NCBI GenBank assembly: GCA_024195265.1
Contig: JAJLRJ010000008.1
Span: 42,007,873-42,071,872, forward strand
DNA from: Dendrophyllia cribrosa
Lineage: Eukaryota > Cnidaria > Anthozoa > Scleractinia > Dendrophylliidae
Length of the DNA: 64,000 bases
Direction of reading: 5' to 3'
Position numbers and translations under genes: made by a program
Part shown: positions 23,612-33,787 of the stretch, in pieces
Layout of the letters: each line of letters opens with the position of its first letter
Position numbering within the stretch: the first letter of the stretch is position 1
The notes under the pieces: model-generated
Databases searched by the model: none
What the model was told of the DNA's origin: nothing
What the model saw: the letters and a program-made list of their open reading frames with translations, nothing else

Positions 23612-24471
23612 ACCGACCATGAAGTTTAAGTAGCCTTTCTGATACATTAGAACTATTACTGACAGCGGAGGTATCGCCTCCAGATCTTAAACTATGAAGA
23701 CCGTACATCTTAGGATCTAGGCCTAATTCTTTGATACAATCCTTAAAGATCTCTCTACATACATCTAGTGTATAACAACTTTACTCCAAAACTCTTGTTA
23801 GAAGATTTGAACAGCCTTACCGGCCTGAAACGTGCAACGTTACTGGTAACATTTACCTCACCCCTGGCAATATAGCGCTCTAAAAGCGCAACAGGGCAAT
23901 AAGTGTTACCAAGTAACCTCTTGATGTAAACAAAACTACCCTCGCGATAAACGTCGTTTTTCGCAGGGGGAACGAACACTCTTAAATAATCGGGCATAAA
24001 CTCTAAATTCGCAAGAGTGATGCTGCTCAGCTCGTCATAGTAACGGAAAAAACCCCCAACCCCCAATGAAGCAAGACGCAAGTCCTTCAAATTAGCTGAT
24101 GGACGAGCATACCTTTCAATAATACTTCTAATAACATCAACGGAGACAGGCGCTTTCTTAACAGTTACTGGTTTAAAACGCATAGCCGCTTCTAGCAAAT
24201 TATGGCAAACTGCACTATCAAATGAATTGCTTCCGCTGTATGGAATATAGCATAAGAGTTAGAAACTGACCTTGTAAACCTTATAAAGGTAAGCGGCTGT
24301 GAGAGTGACAGGAAAAGGAGGCACGAGCCGAACGTTGGACGAGCCACGCCATTTGATATATCTCTTCGCTATGGAATCAGCCCTAGATTTCAGTAACGTA
24401 GAGAAAAAATCCTTCAATTCTGGCCTTACGCTAGCCGGTAGGCGATTCCAATGACCATCCGCTTCGAACAT
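23612..24471 (-). pseudogene. Tyrosine recombinase of DIRS type, copy B, intron-interrupted
   Basis: Site-specific recombinase of the kind DIRS-like retrotransposons use to insert. Minus-strand order: an exon-like piece 24471-24271 preceded by TCATTGCAG (SAM-like N-terminal domain, LPASVRPELKDF...SRADSIAKRYIKW); a GTCAGT...ATACAG interval of only 35 bp; then the catalytic domain from 24235 (LLEAAMRF, DLRLASLG, FFRYYDELSSI with the first catalytic Arg, YCPVALLERYIARG). A single in-frame TAG at 23755-23757 precedes IKELGLDPKMYGLHSLRSGG. The same TAG is in copy A, so it predates the duplication. About 30 family-typical residues seem missing at the 35-bp gap. Confident on family, not on function. 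Confidence 0.8.
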
Positions 24472-24717
24472 CTGCAATGAAAAAACGATAACGATAAAAG
24501 AAAACATGTACCCAAACTGCGCGAACAAACGCACAGCAAAGAAAAATAGCAGACTATCCATGCACGTAACTGCTATGAAGGCTATAGGCAAGCGCCCCAG
24601 CCGGCGATGCAATTTTCCCTTTCGTAAACAAGCGATGCCATTTTAGCGACACTTAGAAAATGTTCCACCAATAATCGGATTATTTTTCTATCAGAAAAAG
24701 AAAAATGCAATTAATAA

Positions 24718-24791
24718 CTGAGAATCGAACCTGGAACCTTTTGCATGCTAACATCCCTCCTTCACCACTAGACCACTGGGTTGATCCAGCA
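24718..24791 (-). repeat. tRNA-like SINE head (duplicated copy 2)
   Basis: Twin of 22797-22870, with A-box TGGTCTAGTGGTGAAGG and B-box GGTTCGATTCTCAG on the minus strand. It was duplicated with the surrounding recombinase block rather than inserted independently. Confidence 0.5.
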
Positions 24792-25079
24792 AACTCCCAA
24801 AAAAGTGTATTATAAAAGGTGCTTTTCTTAATGATTCATCTATAATGGGTGACCCTGTCCCTAAATCTAACCTTAATCGCGAATCTAGCTTAGGTCTAAT
24901 AATCGCTTTGCCTAGGCCCAATTTTATCTAATAATGATGGCCTACTTTCGTTCTAATCCAGGCATAAACAAGAGAGAAATGGCATCGACCATTACAAAAG
25001 GCCTGGTTACTAATAAATGCTAATAATAATAATCATGGCATCGCTTGTTTGCGAAAGGGAAATCAGCGCAGGCGATTTC

Positions 25080-25525
25080 AATAGACCAATTTCGATATAT
25101 TAAAATTCATACTTGGCTAAGAGGCTTGGGAGAATAAAACAAAAGAAATCACATTGAGGTTCAGCGTTGAATTATTCATTTCGATCTTTTGTTTTATTCC
25201 CCCAAGCCTCGGAGCCAAGTATGAATTTTAATATACAGCTGTTTCGAGAAAGGTTGTCGGAAAAAAGCGTAAAAGTGCACGCGACAATCCAGAAAGGTAT
25301 TGTGGGTAGATATTCACGCTATATCCTAAAAACTCATTTATCCCAATGGCCCGCCATCTAAGATTGTTCCTGTACGGACGAGGCATCGCGGGTTTCATGT
25401 ATTTATTTGACTTATTAAAATTCATTGATCGCATATCCCATATTATTTTTCGGGATTGTCGCGTGCACTTTTGCGCTTTTTACCGACAACCTTTCTCGAA
25501 ACAGCTGTATCGAAATTGGTCTATT
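25080..25525. mobile_element. Palindromic MITE interrupted by a second MITE
   Basis: Outer arms read AATAGACCAATTTCGATATA and the inverse; inner parts (ACTTGGCT-AGAGGCTTGGG) also pair, so the host element is a foldback. Its right arm is split by the element at 25236-25507. A one-armed relative lies at 23509-23600 and another intact family member at 42359-42515. Confidence 0.8.
25236..25507. mobile_element. TA-flanked MITE, 272 bp, nested insertion
   Basis: Begins CAGCTGTTTCGAGAAAGG and ends with the complement; arms pair for about 65 bp with few differences. It sits between duplicated TA bases inside ...TTTTAATA-TCGAAATTGG, and the uninterrupted version of that site is visible at 42495-42510. 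TA duplication and length fit a Tc1/mariner-type MITE. Confidence 0.85.
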
Positions 25526-25749
25526 CCAACTCGGGCCAGTGTCCCCACTCACAGTGCTCTCTCGAGGACAAGCGTCCAATTTCTCTGAATACGTGTTCAA
25601 GAAAATAACACACGCAAAAACGACGATCAACTTAGCAATGCAAAGAAAAATCCATACTGACGCAAGGCTAAACTGAGACTACTGTACTACCCAAGAAAGA
25701 ATTAGTATTCTGCCCATGCTGCATTGCATTCCTAGCGCTAAACCACTTA

Positions 25750-26325
25750 TAATCCATTAAAAATCTGGCGAATTTCCTAGAAATAATGGCCAGAAATGCG
25801 ATGACGGCCAAAATGGTACAACTATCGTGGCAGTGGCCCAAGAAACATAAAATAGCTAGAGTGAATAGCTCTAGAAATAAGGCTTAAAGGGGGAACAACA
25901 ATGCAATTTTCGCCTTCCAATTTTTGAACGAAAAAATGTACACCACTGCAGCCTGGATTCCAGAATCTAGAAAAATACTTGCTTACTTTCTTATTGTAAC
26001 AGCTGTCAAATAGTCCACAGCATGAACCAACTAAAGACATGAAACAAGTGGCTGTTATTTGCCAATCGTCCACGTCAATGATACGACTAATATAATCTGC
26101 TCTGTCGATTTCAGTACGAGGGATCCACTGAACTTCCACCTCAATGCTAGAATCAGTGCAAAGCTGGAAAATGTCCAGAGCGAGAACATGCAAATCGCTC
26201 CTCATGCTCCCTGCTTGCACAATCTTACACGCATTTTGACTATCAGAAAACCACTTCACATAAGAACCCCTCAGCAGAGGTAAAACTACCGCAGGGCAAA
26301 CAAAATAGCTGATAGTTCTCGCCAC
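25750..26325 (-). pseudogene. DIRS-type RNase H and connection region
   Basis: Minus strand. A 167-residue open stretch (26325-25822) carries the family block VKWFSDSQNACKIVQAGS, then LALDIFQLC, VQWIPR and DRADYISRIIDVDDWQ (the D-x-ADxxSR end of the RNase H domain), followed by SRFWNPGCSGV and ENCIVVPP of the connection region. It continues degraded toward 25750. In this retrotransposon group the RNase H lies between RT and tyrosine recombinase, as here. Frame broken on both sides. Confidence 0.8.
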
Positions 26326-27147
26326 GTGGAACTTTTACCACACTCATCCACATGCCATTGCTTATGACATATCTGCTCACCATTAACATCTAGGTGGGTA
26401 CCCCACCCCGAGGCGCTCGCGTCCGAGTAAACTACATAGTTAGAAATACTAGACGTGCGATCCGCGACTCGGTTTCAAGTTCAAGCGCGCTAAATTAACT
26501 TCCCAAAACCTAAGTTCTCTAACACAGTAATGATCTAGAGCAATACCTAGTCATAATTCTTGAAATATTCCCAAAAACCGCACCAGCGGAAATAATTTTA
26601 CCCACGAGGAAAGCTAATTCCCGAGCCGAAACTAAGCAGTATTGTAAAAAAAAACCTTCAACAGCGATCGCAATGCTACGCTCCCGACTGTCTGAAATGT
26701 GAATTGTGCCGTCGACGGCGTTTCATGCATTACCCAACCATTCAATAATTTGGCTCGGACACCACAGAGATTTTACGTCATTAGTAATAAATCAGACCGA
26801 ACATTAATTTTAAAGCTAGAACTTCACAGGAGCTATGATCAAGATCGATTAACCAACCATCATCGAGAAACAAGGTAATACTGACCCCATTAAGCCTCAA
26901 ATATTACTCAAAATACCGAAGAGAAAAATCGCCCTGGAATTTCCACGCGAAACCCAAAAATATTTGGTGGTCCGAGTGAACGTCTATATGGTGGTAACCG
27001 CTCCTTATAAGCTCCCTTTTGGAAATAAGATAAGGCAATCCTCCAATCTTCATACTTAAATCTTTGCTTGATTAGAAATTTATTGACATAACGAAGATCA
27101 AGAATTAACCTCTTTTTCCCGTCGGGCGGAATAGATAGATTAACGGG
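26326..27147 (-). pseudogene. DIRS-type reverse transcriptase, frameshifted remnant
   Basis: Minus-strand translation in shifting frames gives RT pieces in the right order: KKRLILDLRYVNKFL and KYEDW near 27110-27040, FGFRVEIPGRFF-like sequence, a SLWCPSQIIEWLG block near 26760, and LVGKIISAGAVFG near 26600. Many stops and deletions. The YxDD catalytic box was not found intact. Confidence 0.7.
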
Positions 27148-27652
27148 TTAGTAACAGTAAGGGGCCCCCGAGGCCTCCATCACCCTGCCCGAGTGTAATA
27201 GCTCCAAAATGGCTCCATCTACAAATTCCGAATGATCTAAAGCCGACCTATTATTTTTAAAGACACTTCCCGGGGGTGCGCACTCGAATGGCAAACGATA
27301 ACCCTCAAGAATGACCGATAATATAAATTTAGAGGCACCTATACTATGCCAGAACTCGACATGTCGCCTCAGACTACCCTTGACTTCTAAAGGAACTGCC
27401 ACGCTTGAATCTTCAAATTCATAAGTCTCTTTTACCTCAAAGAATTGTGTTATCAGAACGCTATTACCACTTACCGAGTTTCCGTCTGCAAGACCTCCTG
27501 GTCCGGTTCTAGATGTGGAGCTTCTTGAATTATAGAAGTCGCTTCTGTTACCGGTGTGAAGCAACGCAACCCGGCAGTCCTTGATCCGGTGTCCTGTGCC
27601 ATTGCACCGGTAGCAACGGCCGGTAGTTGCAGCATATTCTGAACGGCCTAAA
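27148..27652 (-). pseudogene. DIRS-type retrotransposon CCHC knuckle and RT N-terminus
   Basis: Minus strand, after an acceptor-like TTTTGTTCTTTTAG. The open stretch begins with a zinc knuckle CYRCNGTGHRIKDC (C-x2-C-x4-H-x4-C), passes a Ser/Gly-rich spacer, then enters the region upstream of RT motif 1 (GSLRRHVEFWHSIGA, EGYRLPFECAPP, SEFVDGAILELLHSGRV). It stops at 27148, where the RT continues in another frame. Knuckle followed by RT is the normal gag/pol order, and the recombinase lies downstream on the same strand. The acceptor-like start suggests the element had an intron or captured one. Confidence 0.75.
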
Positions 27653-27717
27653 AGAACAAAAGAAAAAAACATAAGCCAGCATACAGGCTAAGCGAAGAAA
27701 GAAAAACTGAACGACCT

Positions 27718-27864
27718 GGCCCCGGTTGTTCAAAAGATGGATAGCGCTATCTACCGGATAAATCACTATCCAGTGGATAAGTATTAACAAAATCCTTAGT
27801 GTTATCCACTGGATAGTGATTTATACGGTGGATAGCGCTATGCACCTTTTGAACAACCAGGGCC
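27718..27864. mobile_element. Palindromic MITE, GGCCCNGGTTGTTC ends
   Basis: About 147 bp and nearly fully self-complementary: GGTTGTTCAAAAG, GGATAGCGCTATC and ATCACTATCCAGTGGATAA occur on both arms. It sits immediately upstream of the DIRS knuckle region. No coding content. Confidence 0.85.
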
Positions 27865-30142
27865 TGGTGGACGTGGTAATAAGCAGCAAATTCAATCTAA
27901 AATGGAAAACAAAAGAAAAAGTCAACCACCAACAGAACAGAAAACTTACGGGTGGGCGGGTGGGATGTAGAGTAACAAGTCAGGGTGGAAAGCGTGAGCG
28001 AGAGGAATAGATAAACTATGATGAGCCTTAAATACTAAAACTGTCCAATCACAGAATCCCTGGAGACACGCCTAGCGGCGTATTACACAATAGGCAAACA
28101 TAACCAGGTAATGAATTGTACAAACTATGCATAACAGCAGAAAATACATTCTCTGGCCTAGCTCATCCCAGGCCCACATGCGAACGAGCGGGAAAAACGA
28201 GGGAGACTGGACTCTCTTTCGCGCCAATCCCTCTTCATCAGCACTCGCGCGCAATATTTCAGTTTCCTTTGCGCGCGAACTATCCTTCGCTCCCCACTAT
28301 CTGCACACTGAAACAGTCTACTCGCCTGACGCAGACTATTTTCAGCCCTGATGATAGCGAGCAAAGCGCGCACAGACTTTAGGAACAGCCATGAGTCAGG
28401 CAATTACTTCGGCTTGCAAAAGAGCGGTTTTCAATTAAGTATTGACAGTAATTTTGCAGTTGCTTAGGTTTTGCAATGCTTCGCTTTATGATTGGCTAAA
28501 AAGTCTCGCACCAATTTTTCAACCAATCAGAGGTAAAACCAAAACCAATCGTCACTCACTCGCACGCGTTTTCCCGCGCTTGGCGCCGGCTGCATGTACT
28601 TGCTTCGCGTTCTGATTGGTTCATTGGATTGTCTGCGTCTGCTTTGATTGGCCAGAGTGATTACTTTGGTATTGGTTTTACGACACTTATACCTACAAAC
28701 TTAGAGCAGTTGTCAATTGTTGTAAAATCAAAACAAAAGTAATCACTCTGGCCAATCACAATGAACCAGGCATTATCAAAGTTACAATAAAATAGCGTTG
28801 GAGGGAACCTCCATTGTTATAAATTGTTGTTATTGTTGGAAATTAAAAGTCCAAATCTTAATTATAAAAAAGTGGAAATAAAATTTTAATGTAAAAAAAA
28901 TTGGATATAAATATCGCCTATTTTCACTTTTCAAATTAACGCGCGCAGCCATTTTGAAATATATGACGTCATTAAAATTAAAAATGGTGGCGCGCGGGAA
29001 GTTTACAAGTGAAAATAGGTGAAATTTACATCCAATGTTGTTGTGAACTAAATTGTTTTCCATTTTTTTTATTTTAAAAACTGAATTAAATTTTAGTCTT
29101 TATTTCTAACAATTAAACGTCAATTTGTTATAACAATGATGTTTTCCTTAATGATGCGTGAGCTACTACAGGAAGGCTGGGGCGGGAACTGTTAGTATCG
29201 GGAAGCGGGAAAAAGGAACTTAAGACCCAGGGCGCTTATCATTTGAAATGGAAAAACCGGGTAGAATTTCCTGTTAATAGAAACAAGACAAATTGTCCTC
29301 AATCAAAACGGAACGGGAAGAGCGTGTTCCTTTTGCACGGAGTTGCTTTTTCTTTCTTAAGGAGACTGGATACTAACGATTTACAATAACAGGCCTTTAA
29401 CTCATCAAGGAGCATGGCACTAGTGGGACGCAGCAGATCGATGGTACATGATTTTCTGACCATTTCGACAAAAACGAGAAAAGAGGACTACCTCTGAAGG
29501 TATTCCTTTTTTCCGAAACATTTCCAGTGCAAAGTCTGTTCCATTTGATTTACCACTGGAACAACCGGATTTTCCATACAAAAGAAAAGCGCTCCCAGCG
29601 CGGAGGTACACACCCCTCGAGAGATCATCACCTTCGATGATGACGAAGCTGAAGAGAGAGAACCCTGGGAACTAAATTGCAAAAACCACGCCTGCACTAC
29701 ATACTATCGATGGGAGAAATGGCCTTTTATTTAAAATTCTTAAATTTTTTCGTTATCAGTATCCGAAGTTTATATCGGGTTTTACTACAAGTACTTTGTA
29801 ATACTTTGCTTCATTTTATTTTTGTTTTATAAACGCTTGAAGATGTAACAAGAGGTTTAACGAAGAGCTTACCTTATTAAAAGAAATTAACGCTCATGTT
29901 TATTAACGCATTTAAAATTAATGCGAATTGAAGTAGTAAATATTCCACAATATAGGAAATTAACGTGAACGAAAAGGTACAAGTCAGTCCAAATAAAGAA
30001 TATTAACGCGAGTGTGAAGGTCTTGTTTCCATCGAGGAAGAGTATATTATCTTCTATAGATCCTACGTACACCAGCAGCATTTTTGTTCGCGGTCCTTTG
30101 CTACTTTCACTTTTAATAAGTTCATCGCTGACAGCAGAAGGT
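27865..30142. other. Repeat-rich intergenic stretch, no gene recognised
   Basis: A segment at 28195-28265 repeats sequence seen at 20830-20885 (GAGACTGGACTCTCTTTCGC and the CACTCGCGCGCAATATTTCA end). An inverted repeat (GATTGGCCAGAGTGATTACT at 28643, partner at 28736) and the MITE at 28901-29036 follow. Open frames at 28.1-28.4 and 29.4-29.7 kb show no domain. Confidence 0.5.
28901..29036. mobile_element. Small palindromic MITE, about 136 bp
   Basis: Arms TTGGATATAAATATCGCC and TTGGATGTAAATTTCACC (right arm in complement) pair through CTATTTTCACTT and the GCGCGC-CCATTTT segment, around a TATGACGTCA centre. Foldback MITE without coding content. Confidence 0.75.
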
Positions 30143-30477
30143 GTGAGAACCCCCCGGGGGGGGACTCCCATATAAAAATGACGGGGGTGCTCGTCGTACC
30201 TTTTAGGGGTTAAAATTTGTAGATTGGTACCGCTTAGGGTGCTAAAATCTAAAATGACCACCGTTAGAATTATCACGGTACCTTTTAGGGTATGAGCCGA
30301 AAAAATATGACAATATGACATGTGTTGTTTTAGAATTGGTACCTCTTAGGGGTAAAAAAATTTTTGAGCCACACCCATCAAACAAGATTCTGGTACCTTT
30401 TAATGTGTTTATCGAAAATTTCCGACGAGCACCCCCGTCATTTTTATATGGGAGTCTCCCCCCCCGGGGGTGAGAAC
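30143..30477. mobile_element. hAT-type MITE with 8-bp target duplication
   Basis: The element 30151-30469 has ends CCCCCGGGGGGGGACTCCCA and its complement, with TIRs of about 45 bp through GACGGGGGTGCTCGTCG. GTGAGAAC flanks it on both sides (30143-30150, 30470-30477), an 8-bp duplication as made by hAT transposases. Inside, TTGGTACC-CTTAGGG-type segments repeat. No gene. Confidence 0.85.
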
Positions 30478-30649
30478 GCCTAGATCTGTGAAGAGTAGAG
30501 TGATGTAGGACGGAACTCTGTGTAGTCCACAATCGGGTGATTCAGTGTCAGCAAACAACGACGAGTTTTCCGGGTACTAACAAAGAAAAAAACATAATCC
30601 AATTCATTAAACCTTTAACTCCCAAGAGTGCCAAAAATTAATGGAAATA

Positions 30650-30813
30650 CTGTTGAACCTCTCTACAACGGCCACCTTCGGACAGACCCTTCTGGTCGTT
30701 GTAACGGAGATGGCCGTTATGGGAAGGTTTGTGAATGAGAAGTCGGGACAAGAAAACATGGCTGTTGTGGAGAGGTGGCCGTTATAGGGAGGCCGTTAGT
30801 AGAGGTTCTACTG
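30650..30813. mobile_element. pogo/Tigger-like MITE
   Basis: Ends with TTGAACCTCTCTACAACGGCC on the left and the complement of CAGTAGAACCTCTACTAACG on the right, internally deleted. These termini resemble widespread pogo-type MITE ends and match the cleaner copy at 61656-61793. Confidence 0.75.
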
Positions 30814-30860
30814 TGTGAGACTGCTCGCAGTCTAACAAATGCACAGTTACACAACTAAAG

Positions 30861-31497
30861 TTTCCACTGTTTCTACCGCATCGACTGTTTTTACCGTTCC
30901 CACTGTTTCTACTGTTTCTACCGTTCCCACTGTTTCCACTGTTTCTACCGTTCCCACTGTTTCTACCGTTCCCACTATTTCTACCGTTCCCACTGTATCT
31001 ACTGTTTCTACCGCTCCCACTGTTTCCACTGTTTCTACCGTTCCCACTGTTTCTACTGTTTCTACCGTTCCCACTGTTTCTACTGTTTCTACCGTTCCCA
31101 CTGTTTCTACTGTTTCTACCGTTCCCACTGTTTCCACTGTTTCTACCGTTCCCACTGTTTCTACTGTTTCTACCGTTCCCACTGTTTCTACTGTTTCTAC
31201 CGTTCCCACTGTTTCTACTGTTTCTACCGTTCCCACTGTTTCTACTGTTTCTACCGTTCCCACTGTTTCCACTGTTTCTACCGTTCCCACTGTTTCCACT
31301 GTTTCTACCGTTCCCAATGTTTCTACTGTTTCTACCGTTCCCACTGTTTCCACTGTTTCTACCGTTCCCACTGTTTCTACTGTTTCTACCGTTCCCACTG
31401 TTTCTACTGTTTCTACCGTTCCCACTGTTTCTACTGTTTCTACCGTTCCCACTGTTTCCACTGTTTCTATTTGTTCAACTGTTTTTACCGTTCCACC
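30861..31497 (+). repeat. 27-bp minisatellite, about 23 units
   Basis: The unit is three 9-mers, ACTGTTTCT, ACTGTTTCT and ACCGTTCCC, with T/C variants that recur in blocks (higher-order structure). Because 27 is a multiple of 3 and the unit lacks stops, it is open on both strands: about 243 codons on plus (TVSTVSTVP repeats) and about 222 on minus (VETVGTVET). The plus frame has an ATG at 30839 and ends at 31570. No signal peptide or splice context supports either frame, so I annotate a minisatellite. Confidence 0.9.
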
Positions 31498-31639
31498 GTT
31501 TCTATATTTATCCACACCGGGTGACTCCAGTGACGTCAGCTGTGGTTATTACACTGGAGATGACCCCTAAGTCGACTTATGCATCACCGGCTTAAGCTCT
31601 TCTGTACCCTGTATAATCCGAAGTATCCCTAAAAGCCCG

Positions 31640-32180
31640 GACACACGGTGCAACTTTTCTTGCAACGTTGCGTGCAACAAGATTTTTTGGGTGTGTCACA
31701 CGATGCAATTTGTTACGCGCAACAAGATTTTTTGGGGGTGTCACATGATGCAATTTGTTGCGCGCAACAAGATTTTTTGAGGGTGTCACACGATGCAATT
31801 TCAGTGTTGCCCGCAACAAGATTTTTTTGGGGTGTCACATGATGCAATTTGTTGCGCGCAACAAGATTTTTGGGGTGTCACACGATGCAATTTGTTGCGC
31901 GCAATAAGATTTTTTGGGGGTGTCACACGATGCAATTTGTTGCCGGCAACAATATTTTTTGGGGGTGTCACACGATGCAATTTGTTCCGCGCAACAAGAA
32001 TTTTTGGGGTGTCACATGATGCAATTTGTTGCGCGCAACAAGATTTTTTGAGGGTGTCACACGATGCAATTTGTTGCCCGCAACAAGATTTTTTGGGGGT
32101 GTCACACGATGCAATTTGTTGCGCGCAACAAGATTTTTGGGGGGTGTCACACGATGCAATTTGTTGCGCGAAAAGTTGGC
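31640..32180 (+). repeat. 45-bp tandem array with palindromic core, about 11 units
   Basis: Each unit reads ACAAGATTTTTTGGGGGTG, then TCACACGATGCAATTTG, then the palindrome TTGTTGCGCGCAACAA shared with the next unit. Most periods are 45 bp, with 43-49 bp exceptions. The array begins after CCGGACACACGGTGCAAC and ends in GCGCGAAAAGTTGGCG. Frames crossing it are open by periodicity only. Not CRISPR: there are no unique spacers. Confidence 0.9.
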
Positions 32181-32395
32181 GTCGGTTTCATATAAATCGC
32201 ATTTTAATTGACGTCAACGGTAAAAACCTAAAATCTGGCTGTAAAACGTCAGACCTTCCATCGAATGAGAGCGCATCCAGTGAAAGTTCGATTTTGCCTT
32301 TATGACGTCAAGCAGTTTTTACTTCGTTCTGCGTCGTGATACGATTTCGTCGTGTCGCGATAGGAAGAAAACAAGTCATTCGTGAGAAGAGGAAA

Positions 32396-33787
32396 ATGCG
32401 TTTATTACACGCTTTTTTGTTTTTAACAGTGTTAGGAACCTGGACTGCTTTTACAAACACCAACAAGGAAGGTAAGATTCGGCGTTTTTGAACTTAACGA
32501 TTCCTTAGACGACTTTTTACTCATGGCGTCAGCGGGCAGCAATGGCTCAGGGCGCGTGCGAAAAAGTCGTTATTTGCGCTGGTTAAGAATATTTTTCCTT
32601 CCCTATATTGTCGAAACATGATTTACGTTTGACTCTTAATCTCCGCGACTGTTTTAGTTTTTATTTAAATAAGTAATGTGCTATTTTTTAATGTTCCTTT
32701 GTTGCCTTGATCAGTTGTAAAATCACTGTTTTGTTTGGATTTTTGTTGCTATGGTTCTATGTACACAGATGAAGTGCTACTTGCGCGCGCTTGCAATAGG
32801 AAGTGAATTTAGTTTGAATTTTAAATTCTACCTGATCACGTGATACTTGTGCTCTTAACCGGAAGTGAATTGGAACGTTGCATTCATGTCCCCAGAGCTC
32901 CAAGGTGTTTTTTAAATAGGCCATTTCCGAGTTGCCTTTAGCCTCTCTATCAAAGCGAGGCTAGGTGCGAAACCTTTCATATGAAAATGAGTTTTCATTC
33001 ACATGCAAATAAAAGTTATTTGCATGTGAATGAAAACTCATTTTCATATGAAAGGTTTCGCACCTAGCCTCGCTTTGATAGAGAGGCTAAAGGCAACTCG
33101 GAAATGGCCTATTACGTTACGTTTCAACCGTTGACCTAACGAAACGGGGTCTCTGGGGCCGAGAATACGACCGTTGAATTTCTTTCTGTTACACTTTCAT
33201 TATTATCGGCCCTCGGTCTTTTCTGTACGGACCTCACTGCGCTCGGTCCGTACTGTCAAGACCTCGGGCCGATATACTCGCAGTACGGCCCTCGCGCTTG
33301 GTCAATAAGCGTCAATTCACTGTTTAATTTGCGCGCAAAATTAAAAAGATGTTCTCTTTCTTTTTACAGTCGATGAATCACATGTGCAATACACGATTTA
33401 TTTCCTTTTCCATTTCTGCAATGTTCAGATTGCAGAATGGGAAAGGAAATAAATCGTGTGAATACCATTATTCCTCAGATGACAATGAGCGACACGGGGC
33501 ATTCTGACAGTAAAAACGAATGGCCTGAACGGCTCCCGAAATTTCCAACTTTTGATTACTTTCGTTCAAATCCTGAAATTCAATGGGTTTCGGCACCACT
33601 GCAGGGGGAAAATGAGGACAGCATATTGCCAGGTAACCTCGACACTGTTGATCTAAAAGACGAAGATGATTATCATAGTAATGAGCTTGAACTCGAGACG
33701 TCCGCAGAGTTTGCTACTATAGGTAACTATGGTATGGTTCAAAATATAACTGTCTTTGAAAATAATGACTCTGACAGTCAGGCCTGA
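32396..33787 (+). CDS. Candidate secreted acidic protein, two exons (32396-32471, 33429-33787)
   Basis: Unrecognised protein, probably exported. Exon 1 encodes a convincing signal peptide (MRLLHAFLFLTVLGTWTAF) and ends at a strong donor (GAAG then GTAAGATT). Joined to an acceptor ending TTCTGCAATGTTCAG at 33428, the frame stays open to TGA at 33785-33787, giving 144 residues. The mature part has no Cys-rich or known domain and becomes acidic toward the end (DLKDEDDYHSNELELET; FENNDSDSQ). An alternative acceptor at 33369 gives a much shorter product. A MITE (32915-33113) sits in the intron, and a near-perfect hairpin spans the chosen acceptor. Right after the stop, diverged 81-88-bp repeats continue in other frames (NGNLTTKDIASRDP-like), so the ancestral protein was probably longer and a frameshift may have truncated it. 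Confidence 0.45.
32915..33113. mobile_element. Near-perfect palindromic MITE, 199 bp
   Basis: Begins AATAGGCCATTTCCGAGTTG; the two arms of about 98 bp are complementary almost base for base around a TTATTTGCAT centre. It lies within intron 1 of the secreted-protein candidate. The near-perfect arms suggest a recent insertion. Confidence 0.9.
33391..33459 (+). ncRNA. Near-perfect hairpin across a splice acceptor (possible small-RNA precursor)
   Basis: The left arm 33391-33422 (starting ACACGATTTATTTCC) pairs with 33429-33459 around a 6-nt loop GTTCAG, with one wobble and one bulge over about 31 bp. Size and pairing resemble an animal pre-miRNA. The acceptor AG used for exon 2 is the end of the loop, so the polypyrimidine tract pairs with the first codons of exon 2. 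It could equally be a template-switch inverted duplication. Confidence 0.4.

Noticed and set aside
28116..28403. Overlapping frames on both strands
   Set aside because: They cover a repeat also present at 20.8 kb and show no conserved domain.
29887..30532. Two minus-strand frames of about 100-140 codons
   Set aside because: They run through the 30151-30469 MITE and have no domain.
30839..31570. Mucin-like TVS-repeat protein gene
   Set aside because: Both strands are equally open, and there is no signal peptide, splice context or non-repeat domain; a minisatellite explains it.
31640..32180. CRISPR-like array
   Set aside because: Units are contiguous with no unique spacers, and the genome is eukaryotic.
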